Origin: Candidatus Accumulibacter cognatus
GTDB lineage: Bacteria > Pseudomonadota > Gammaproteobacteria > Burkholderiales > Rhodocyclaceae
Assembly (NCBI GenBank): GCA_013414765.1
Contig: CP058708.1
Span: 3,343,553 to 3,407,552, forward strand
Direction of reading: 5' to 3'
DNA length: 64,000 nt
The notes under the pieces are model-generated. The model was not told where the DNA came from. It did no database searches and was given only the letters and a program-made list of their open reading frames with translations. This document shows, one piece after another, positions 37,288-43,380 of this stretch. The number at the start of each line of letters is the position of its first letter. Position 1 is the first letter of the stretch. Position numbers and translations under genes: made by a program.

Positions 37288-37698
37288 ATGCTGAAGAAAA
37301 CTGTCTGTTTGTGGGCCACAACCCTATGCCTGGCCGGCGGCCTGGCGGCTGCCGCCGATCCTCCGCCCGACAATCGGGCGACCACCTCGCCAGGCACGGC
37401 GAGCCCGGGCAGTCGCCCGCCCGCCGGGCCGGGAATGGCCAGGCCGACGTTTGCCGATTTCGATCGTAATGGCGACGGCAAGATTACCCAGCAGGAGTTC
37501 CACGCGACGCGCAGCGAACGACAGGCGCAGCGTGCCGGCCGGCCAATGCGCGGGATGGCCGGTGCCCCGTCGTTTGCCGAGATCGACAGGGACGGCGATG
37601 GCTCGATCAGCCCCACCGAGTTTGCCGCCCACCAGCGGACGGAAGGCAGAGGCCCTGGCCCGGGCATGGGGGGCATGGGCGGCGCCAGAGCGCAGTGA
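37288..37698 (+). CDS. exported EF-hand protein
   Basis: 136 residues with signal peptide (MLKKTVCLWATTLCLAGGLAAA) and two canonical calcium-binding loops, DFDRNGDGKITQQEF and EIDRDGDGSISPTEF, separated by a basic Gln/Arg linker, with a Gly/Met-rich tail. Likely a periplasmic calcium-binding protein. Its stop overlaps a possible GTG start of the next gene (GTGA), so they form an operon with the PepSY-like protein. Confidence 0.85.
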   Translation: MLKKTVCLWATTLCLAGGLAAAADPPPDNRATTSPGTASPGSRPPAGPGMARPTFADFDRNGDGKITQQEFHATRSERQAQRAGRPMRGMAGAPSFAEIDRDGDGSISPTEFAAHQRTEGRGPGPGMGGMGGARAQ

Positions 37699-38024
37699 GC
37701 CGGAGGCCCTGCATGACCAGCGGCATGCGGTTTTGGCTGATTCAGCTCGCTGCCGCTTCAGTGTTGGCCTGGCCCGCTGGCGGTTGGGCCGACGACGGAC
37801 GCGGCTACGATCGCGCTCGCCAAGCGCTCGAAGCGGGCGAGTTTCTCCCGCTACGGGCGATTATCGAGCGCGTCGAACGCAGCTATTCCGTGCAGGTGCT
37901 GGAGATCGAACTCGAGCGCGACGGCGGTCGCTGGATATATGAGATCAAGACGGCAGCGATCGACGCCTTCGTTCAGAGTGGGCGTTTGACCGTCAGCGCA
38001 CCGCGGATCTGGCCCTTTTCGTAA
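37695..38024 (+). CDS. PepSY-domain exported protein, C-terminus possibly truncated
   Basis: Up to 109 residues (GTG 37695, or ATG 37713 as alternative). A signal peptide (MRFWLIQLAAASVLAWPAGG) is followed by one PepSY-like unit: YDRARQALEAGEFLPLRAII, YSVQVLEIELERDGGRWIYE. The usual closing strand (Asp-Gly-rich) is replaced by VQSGRLTVSAPRIWPFS, which is antisense to the end of the converging DUF3365 gene. This suggests a deletion fused the two ends. PepSY proteins often modulate peptidases or sensor kinases. Confidence 0.7.
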   Translation: MSRRPCMTSGMRFWLIQLAAASVLAWPAGGWADDGRGYDRARQALEAGEFLPLRAIIERVERSYSVQVLEIELERDGGRWIYEIKTAAIDAFVQSGRLTVSAPRIWPFS

Positions 38025-38539
38025 CCGGTGGCGCGGTCGTTCGGATAGTGGTCGGCGAGCGTCCGCCGCAGGTCGGCATCGAGTCCTTCAGCTGGACCGT
38101 GGCAGCCGAGGCAGACCTCACTGACTGGCAGCGCTTTCATGTAGCGCAGCACCGGACGACCATTGACGGTGACAATCTCGCTTTTCTCGATGGTTTCCGG
38201 CTTTTCGCCGCTCGCGGCGCGGCGATCGAATTCGGTGAGCTGCGCGGCTTCCCAGGCATCCGGCGTACCGCGCTCGGCGTTACGGGTTTTCAGGCTGACG
38301 CGCCGGATGTCCCAAGCAGTTTCGGCGCGTTTCTTGCCGATCAGTTGCGGTGCCAGGTCCTTGCAGACGGGAATCGCGCCGGCGACTCCCTCGGTGGCCA
38401 CCGCTTCCTGCATCTTGGCGATGACCTGGGGGATGACGGGCAGGACCGTGCTCCTGGTTTCGGCGCTGAGCGCAGCCAGATCCTGGGCGCAAACGGGCAC
38501 GGTGCAGACGAGCAGGGCGATGCTGATGGTTGATTTCAT
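37973..38539 (-). CDS. DUF3365 (Tll0287-like) periplasmic c-type haem protein
   Basis: 188 residues from ATG 38539 (GAGGAA 7 bases upstream). Signal peptide MKSTISIALLVCTVPVCA, then the Tll0287-like sensor domain (VCKDLAPQLIGKKRAETAWD) with a single haem motif CLGCHG near residues 143-147. Such proteins are predicted to bind haem in the periplasm and sense redox or ligands. Downstream of osmC with a 20-base gap on the same strand; overlaps the PepSY gene end on the other strand. Confidence 0.85.
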   Translation of the reverse strand: MKSTISIALLVCTVPVCAQDLAALSAETRSTVLPVIPQVIAKMQEAVATEGVAGAIPVCKDLAPQLIGKKRAETAWDIRRVSLKTRNAERGTPDAWEAAQLTEFDRRAASGEKPETIEKSEIVTVNGRPVLRYMKALPVSEVCLGCHGPAEGLDADLRRTLADHYPNDRATGYEKGQIRGALTVKRPL

Positions 38540-38559
38540 GGGGAGGTTCCTCGGCTTGT

Positions 38560-38952
38560 TCAGGAGACAGTGGCGGGCGTTTCGCTGACCGAGAAGGCAA
38601 TCTCTGCGCCCCTCTGGACGATCTTCTTCACGGCACAATCGTTGATCGCCAGGAGAACGCGTTCCCGCTGTTCCTCGGAAAAGTGCTCGGGAAAGCTGAC
38701 TTCGGTGCGGAAGCGGGCCAGCGTCAGTGGCCCACCGTGGCCGGCGAAGGGCTTGCAGCCGATCCTGATTCCCGCCGCAGTTACACCCATTGCCTTGCAC
38801 TCCTTCTTGGCATAGACCGCCGCGCAGCTCGCCAGCACAGCGTAGAAGGCTTCCAGCGGATTCATCAGCGACCCATCGACGGCGTAGCTCACCTGATGCT
38901 TGCCGCCGCGCACGGTAATCACTTTCGAATCATCGACATCGACCGAATACAT
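38560..38952 (-). CDS. OsmC family protein
   Basis: 130 residues; AGGAG lies 6 bases upstream of the ATG. The two conserved Cys are in AFYAVLASCAAVYAKKE and LAINDCAVKKIV, as in OsmC/Ohr thiol peroxidases and the YhfA-like group. It likely reduces organic peroxides or binds sulfane sulfur. It lies next to sulfur-transport genes and a DUF3365 haem protein, suggesting a redox/sulfur theme. Confidence 0.88.
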   Translation of the reverse strand: MYSVDVDDSKVITVRGGKHQVSYAVDGSLMNPLEAFYAVLASCAAVYAKKECKAMGVTAAGIRIGCKPFAGHGGPLTLARFRTEVSFPEHFSEEQRERVLLAINDCAVKKIVQRGAEIAFSVSETPATVS

Positions 38953-38982
38953 TGAATTCTCCTGATAAAGATGGACCGCGGA

Positions 38983-39429
38983 TCACTTGCCCGGGTCAGA
39001 CTGCACCTGGCGCACGCGCGACAGGCGCTCGAAAACGGTGAAGATGGCCATGCCGGCGAGCATGGCGAGGACGAAGACGAAGCCCTTGGCGCTGCCGCTA
39101 CCGAGCAGGACGAGAGCCGGCCCGGGGCAGATTCCCGCCAGACCCCAGCCGATGCCGAACAGGGCGCTGCCGGCCAGCAGCCGGCGGTCGATCTGCCGGG
39201 CAGTCGGCATCTGCAGCGGCTTGCCGCGCAGCGAGGTCTGCCGCTGCCCGGCGATGCGGAAGGCCAGCAGGCCGACGGCGATCGCCCCGGCCATGACCAG
39301 TGCCAGAGAGGGATCCCAGTCGCCGGCGAGATCAAGAAAAGCGAGCACCTTGGCCGGGTTGCTCATGCCGGAGACGAGCAGGCCGCAGCCGAAGACGAGA
39401 CCGATCAGCAGTGAAATCAGCACGCTCAC
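38983..39429 (-). CDS. YeeE/YedE-type (DUF6691) sulfur transport membrane protein
   Basis: 148 residues, about four membrane helices. The family motif GCGLLVSGMSNPAKVLAFLD is at the N-terminus and GIGWGLAGICPGPALVLLGS in the middle, with a conserved Cys. It pairs with the upstream YeeE/YedE half-transporter (9-base gap). Such pairs import thiosulfate or related sulfur species and typically sit under BigR control. Confidence 0.88.
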   Translation of the reverse strand: MSVLISLLIGLVFGCGLLVSGMSNPAKVLAFLDLAGDWDPSLALVMAGAIAVGLLAFRIAGQRQTSLRGKPLQMPTARQIDRRLLAGSALFGIGWGLAGICPGPALVLLGSGSAKGFVFVLAMLAGMAIFTVFERLSRVRQVQSDPGK

Positions 39430-39438
39430 GCGAGGCTC

Positions 39439-39876
39439 CTAGGCGAAAAGATGGCGGCTGGCGAAGACGGTCGCGAAGCCGGCGCTCATGAAGACGAGGG
39501 TGGCGACCAGCGAGCGTGGCGAGCGGCGCGACAGCCCGCAGACGCCATGGCCGCTGGTGCAGCCCGAACCGAGCCGGCTGCCGAAGCCGACCAGCGCGCC
39601 GGCGACGATGAGCGTTGCCCAACCGGTATCGATGCGGCTCTGTGGCAACTCGGCGAGCGCCTGGTAAAGCAGCGGCGCTGCCACCAGCCCGAGCGCAAAC
39701 GCTGCCCGCCAGGCGACGTCGCCTTTCCTGAGCGGTTGCAGCAAGCCGCCGACGATACCGCTGATGCCGGCGATGCGTCCTTCGAGAAGAATCAGCAGCG
39801 CCGCCGCGAGGCCGATCAGCAGGCCACCGGCAAAGGCGCTGGCGGGTGTGAAATGCAGCCAGTCGATGGTGATCAT
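39439..39876 (-). CDS. YeeE/YedE family membrane protein
   Basis: 145 residues and four hydrophobic helices; signature [20 protein letters not shown] with two Cys. This is the first half of the split sulfur-compound transporter. The start overlaps the stop of the ArsR-type regulator gene by 4 bases, so it is directly co-expressed with it. Confidence 0.9.
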   Translation of the reverse strand: MITIDWLHFTPASAFAGGLLIGLAAALLILLEGRIAGISGIVGGLLQPLRKGDVAWRAAFALGLVAAPLLYQALAELPQSRIDTGWATLIVAGALVGFGSRLGSGCTSGHGVCGLSRRSPRSLVATLVFMSAGFATVFASRHLFA

Positions 39877-40202
39877 GGGTTCTCGCCCCCCGCTTGCGGG
39901 CAGTACATTTCATAGAGGGTGGCAAGCAGGGCAAGCACCCGTGCGTCGGCGACCGAGTAGTAGATCTTCTTGCCGTCACGCCGCGTGTTTACCAGTCCTT
40001 CGCTGCGCAGAACGCCAAGTTGCTGCGACAAGGTCGGCTGGTGGAGGTCGAGCAGTTCCTCGAGTTCGCCGACGCACTTCTCGCCCTGACTGAGCTGGCA
40101 CATCAGCAGCAGGCGGTTGGTGTTGGCCAGCACGCCGAGGACCGCCGTCGCCCGGCCAGCCGCGGCGCGCATCGACTCGATATCAAGGGTGGTGGTGTCC
40201 AT
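39873..40202 (-). CDS. bigR: ArsR-family BigR/SqrR-like sulfide-responsive repressor
   Basis: 109 residues, winged helix: FGVLANTNR-type opening (VLGVLANTNRLLLMCQLSQG), recognition region LDLHQPTLSQQLGVLRSEGL, wing RRDGKKIYYSV. Cys43 (EKCVGELE) and Cys101 (YCPQ) are placed like the redox pair of BigR/SqrR that forms a di- or tetrasulfide on exposure to persulfide. It probably represses itself, the YeeE genes, and the divergent blh-tauE unit from the shared operator. Confidence 0.85.
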   Translation of the reverse strand: MDTTTLDIESMRAAAGRATAVLGVLANTNRLLLMCQLSQGEKCVGELEELLDLHQPTLSQQLGVLRSEGLVNTRRDGKKIYYSVADARVLALLATLYEMYCPQAGGENP

Positions 40203-40228
40203 GGCGCGATTCCCTCACTAAGTTATGC

Positions 40229-40265
40229 TTGACAATATTATGTTGTATAGTATTATGTATGTCAA
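40229..40265. promoter_or_regulatory. overlapping divergent promoters and putative BigR operator
   Basis: Plus strand: TTGACA (40229-40234), 16-base spacer, TATTAT (40251-40256). Minus strand: TTGACA (complement of 40260-40265), 17-base spacer, CATAAT. The two -35 boxes form the ends of an AT-rich quasi-palindrome, so the two RNA polymerases would compete and one bound repressor would block both directions. AT-rich content stands out in this GC-rich genome. Confidence 0.7.
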
Positions 40266-40345
40266 CATATTGTTTGGGCTGGCCGCCGCAACACCCGTGC
40301 AGCGGTGGTTGCACGGCGGACAGTCGCTCATCAGGGGATATCGCG

Positions 40346-41212
40346 ATGCACATTGAAGCTTTCTTTGATCCGGCGACGGGCAGCAACAGCTACCTCGTCT
40401 TCGATACTGACCGAACGCGCTGCGTCGTCGTCGACAGCGTGCTCGATTACAACCCGCAGGCGGGACGAATCGGCACCAACAATGCTGACCGGCTGATCAG
40501 CCGCGTCGCCGAGACCGGTGCCTGCGTCGAGTGGATTCTCGAGACGCACGTCCACGCCGATCACCTCTCGGCAGCCTCCTACCTCCAGGAAAAGCTCGGC
40601 GGCCGGACAGCGATCGGCCGGCAGGTGACTGTCGTGCAGGGCGTATTCGGCAGGCTTTTCAACGCCGGATCGGGCTTCGCCACCGACGGCAGCCAGTTCG
40701 ACCATCTCCTTGCCGATGGCGAGACGATCACGGTCGGCAGCCTGAGCATCACGGTCATGCACACCCCTGGCCACACCCCCGCTTGCGTCAGTTACCTGTT
40801 CACCGAGGGTGACGAGCAGGCGGTGTTCGTCGGCGACACGCTGTTCATGCCCGATACCGGCACCGCCCGTTGCGACTTCCCCGGTGGCGACGCGCGCACC
40901 CTCTATCGTTCGCTGCGCCGCCTGCTCGCCCTGCCGGCAAGCACCCGACTCTATCTCTGCCACGACTACCCGCCGGGCGAGCGGCCACACTCCTTCGTCA
41001 GCACCGTGGGCGAACAGCGCCGCAGCAACATTCACGTGCATGACGGTGTCAGCGAGGAGGAATTCGTTGACCTGCGGCGGCGCCGCGATGCGACGCTGGC
41101 GGTGCCGGTACTGCTGCTTCCCGCCGTGCAGGTAAACATGCGCTGCGGCAGGTTGCCCGAACCGGAGGAGAACGGGACGCGCTACCTCAAGATTCCGCTC
41201 AACACGATCTGA
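40346..41212 (+). CDS. blh: MBL-fold persulfide dioxygenase-like hydrolase (Blh)
   Basis: 288 residues from ATG 40346, with AGGGGA upstream; a longer frame to 40229 would pass through the promoter. Metallo-beta-lactamase fold: metal motif ILETHVHADHLSAASYL, then VMHTPGHTPACVSYLF, FVGDTLFMPDTGTARCDF and CHDYPPG. This matches Blh/ETHE1-type persulfide dioxygenases, which oxidise glutathione persulfide to sulfite. The TauE gene downstream would export the sulfite. Confidence 0.9.
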   Translation: MHIEAFFDPATGSNSYLVFDTDRTRCVVVDSVLDYNPQAGRIGTNNADRLISRVAETGACVEWILETHVHADHLSAASYLQEKLGGRTAIGRQVTVVQGVFGRLFNAGSGFATDGSQFDHLLADGETITVGSLSITVMHTPGHTPACVSYLFTEGDEQAVFVGDTLFMPDTGTARCDFPGGDARTLYRSLRRLLALPASTRLYLCHDYPPGERPHSFVSTVGEQRRSNIHVHDGVSEEEFVDLRRRRDATLAVPVLLLPAVQVNMRCGRLPEPEENGTRYLKIPLNTI

Positions 41213-41219
41213 GCCGACG

Positions 41220-42047
41220 ATGCCGATGCTGAGCGATCCGGCAATCATGGCCCCGCTGCTCGGTGCCGCTGTCGGGCTGATCCTCGCCCTGACCGGCGCC
41301 GGTGGTGGCATCATTGGCGTACCGCTGCTGGTCTTCGGGCTAGGTCTGCCCATTCAGCAGGCCGGTCCGATCGGCCTGCTGGCGGTCGGCCTGGCCGCCG
41401 GGCTCGGCTCCCTGCTCGGCCTGCGCCAGGGGATCCTGCGCTACCGCGCCGCTGCACTGATCGGCGCCTGTGGGCTGCTCACGGTGCCGGCAGGAGTCTT
41501 TCTCGCCCGGCACATCCCGAATCAGCCACTGACGCTGGCCTTTGCCCTGCTGCTCGGCTGGACGGGCTGGCGAGCGCTGTGGCGCGCGCGCCCACGGCAG
41601 GAGGTTGGCGCGTCGACCAGCGAGTCCCAACCGTGCCGGCTCAACCCGGATGTCGGACGATTCGACTGGAACCTGTCTTGTGCCCGCGCGCTTGGCGGAA
41701 CCGGCCTGCTGAGCGGTCTGCTCAGCGGTCTGCTGGGCGTCGGCGGTGGCTTCGTCATCGTTCCCGCGCTTACCCGCTACTCCGATCTGTCGGCCGCGAG
41801 CGTCATCGCCACCTCCCTCGGCGTCATGACGCTGGTTTCGGTCGGTGGCATCGCGGCGGCCGCGGCGGGCGGCAGCATCGTCTGGCCCCTGGCGCTGCCT
41901 TTCGGCGGTGGCGCGATCGCTGGTCTGCTGCTCGGCCATACGCTTGCCGCGCGCTTCGCCGGCAGGCGCCTGCAGCAGAGCTTTGCCGTTCTCTGCCTGA
42001 TCGTCGCCGGTTTGCTGATCGGACGAGTCGCCAGCGCCATTTTTTGA
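41220..42047 (+). CDS. TauE/SafE family sulfite exporter
   Basis: 275 residues with about eight membrane helices in two repeats: GAAVGLILALTGAGGGIIGV and GLLSGLLSGLLGVGGGFVIV, the paired Gly-rich signatures of TauE/SafE. Starts 8 bases after blh, so co-transcribed. Predicted role: export of sulfite produced by Blh, completing sulfide detoxification. Confidence 0.9.
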   Translation: MPMLSDPAIMAPLLGAAVGLILALTGAGGGIIGVPLLVFGLGLPIQQAGPIGLLAVGLAAGLGSLLGLRQGILRYRAAALIGACGLLTVPAGVFLARHIPNQPLTLAFALLLGWTGWRALWRARPRQEVGASTSESQPCRLNPDVGRFDWNLSCARALGGTGLLSGLLSGLLGVGGGFVIVPALTRYSDLSAASVIATSLGVMTLVSVGGIAAAAAGGSIVWPLALPFGGGAIAGLLLGHTLAARFAGRRLQQSFAVLCLIVAGLLIGRVASAIF

Positions 42048-42119
42048 TGGAACTGATGTGGGACATTCAGCTTCCGTCTTGTGACTTCGAACGCGCTGCT
42101 CGGCACGTTCTCGAGCCTT

Positions 42120-42245
42120 GTTGTGGCGATAGGATTCACCCTTGATCGAGACTGATAGGCGCAACGCCTCGCGGACCACATCGCTCGAGAAGGCGTAGAG
42201 GCCGGACGCCACCTTCCGCCGGACCATTTCCTCAAGCCTTGTCTT
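42120..42245 (-). pseudogene. ParD/CopG-type antitoxin fragment
   Basis: The minus strand reads RLEEMVRRKVASGLYAFSSD then VVREALRL, the ribbon-helix-helix core of ParD-like antitoxins. The first strand is missing upstream and the tail becomes unrelated after LRL. No ParE toxin adjoins, so it is a dead fragment. Confidence 0.55.
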
Positions 42246-42281
42246 TTTCGCTTTCGCTCCCCCAACGCCTCGTCATTTCCT

Positions 42282-42632
42282 TCACGCCAGAACGTCCGCC
42301 ACTGCAACTCGGACCACAGGCACCCACAGCGGTGCTACTGTTTCGGAGGTCGTCGGCTTGTGCATCAGGCGGTATTGCCCCTCGATGGGTTCGCGAAAGA
42401 CCGCCAGTCCGCCGGCCTTGACATCACACAGCCAGACCTCGGGAATGCCGTGGCGCGCATAGAGCGAAAGCTTGACATCGCGGTCGTAATCGAGGGTGGT
42501 GTCGGAAACCTCGACGATCAACAGGACGTCAGCGGGTGTCGGTCGGCATGGTTGGCGCGTTTGACGAGGGTAATGTCCGGCTGAGGTTCGCTCCGTTCGT
42601 CAAGGACGATGGGGTTCTGCACCCGCACCATA
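42282..42632 (-). pseudogene. Uma2/DUF820 family endonuclease-like gene, frameshifted fragment
   Basis: One frame carries VQNPIVLDERSEPQPDITLV. One base is lost in the run before what should read PADVLLIVEVSD, after which the other frame continues IVEVSDTTLDYDRDVKLSLY then ARHGIPEVWLCD to the stop at 42282. These are the PD-(D/E)XK-like core motifs of Uma2. The N-terminal half is absent. An intact paralogue lies at 59.6-60.2 kb, and part of this fragment recurs at 60.44-60.58 kb. Confidence 0.65.
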
Positions 42633-42673
42633 TAACTGGCGGAAGGGCCGCTGCCGAGACACTCGGCAAATCG

Positions 42674-42722
42674 GTCGACGAAATCATCCCCTCGACCATC
42701 GCGCGGCAATGCGGCTCATCAC
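42674..42722 (-). pseudogene. RND efflux permease C-terminal scrap
   Basis: Encodes, with one base missing, the motif VMSRIAA(P)MVEGMISST typical of the end of CusA/CzcA-type pumps. The same motif is in the fragments at 46.5 and 54.1 kb. Confidence 0.45.
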
Positions 42723-42859
42723 CTCGGAACCGGTGCTTGACCTCCGTGCCATCTGCGCCGACATTCAGAAGATCAAGGCGACTTGTGGCCATACGGTCGT
42801 CAGTCTCCCGCTGCGGATGTTGAACGTCGCCATTGACCCGTTGGAGCCATCCGATCAAA

Positions 42860-42891
42860 GGTTACGGCACACTATTCGAGCTTGGCCCCTT
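42860..42891. repeat. junction repeat, copy 1
   Basis: ggttacggcacactattcgagcttggcccctt-type sequence shared with 54322, 55321 and 60971. Each copy sits at a boundary between unrelated gene fragments. Confidence 0.6.
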
Positions 42892-43082
42892 TTCATTGTC
42901 TCTGGTCGAACTGGCAGGCGAATACGCCGACACCTTTGCCCTGCGTGGCTACGACAGCGTTCAACTCGCCGCTGCGCGCATTTTGCAACCAGCGGCTGGA
43001 GGAGTTGCACTTTGCCTGTTTCGACATCCGCCTGCAAAGGTCTGCCAGAGTGCTGGGCATGCTGACAGTGGCTGTGGAATGA
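42890..43082 (+). pseudogene. PIN-domain (VapC-like) toxin, C-terminal fragment
   Basis: SLVELAGEYADTFALRGYDS then VQLAAA is the typical third-helix region of VapC toxins. After a frameshift near 42990 the other frame gives LEELHFACFDIRLQRSARVL ending GMLTVAVE. The N-terminal catalytic Asp and Glu are missing. It directly follows a copy of the GGYTACGGCAC junction repeat. Confidence 0.55.
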
Positions 43083-43201
43083 CTGCCGAGGGGTGTGAAT
43101 GAATGTGTTGGGAGGGACCGATATACACCCCTCCCCAGCAAGGGGCGAGGGGTGTTCACCGATGTCAACGCATCTCCATTGAACAAGGGACTGCGACCAA
43201 C

Positions 43202-43241
43202 ACTTTCAATCACACCCTGCGAGAAGGGTGCGATTGAAAGT
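43202..43241. repeat. imperfect 17-bp hairpin
   Basis: The arm actttcaatcacaccct pairs with agggtgcgattgaaagt (one mismatch) around gcgaga. Similar half-sites occur near 32006 and 32107. The rest of 43083-43380 holds no gene; the hairpin may affect expression of the TIR gene that starts at 43381. Confidence 0.5.
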
Positions 43242-43380
43242 CGAGGAAGCGTGCTTTTTCACTTTAAAACCGAAGCGCCCCGCCCAATACTTTCGTTCGC
43301 ACCCGCTGCCTTACGCGTCGTCTCTTGCGGTCGCTCGATTGCGTTACACTGCGCGGACCATACCGACCGCCGTCTTTTCC

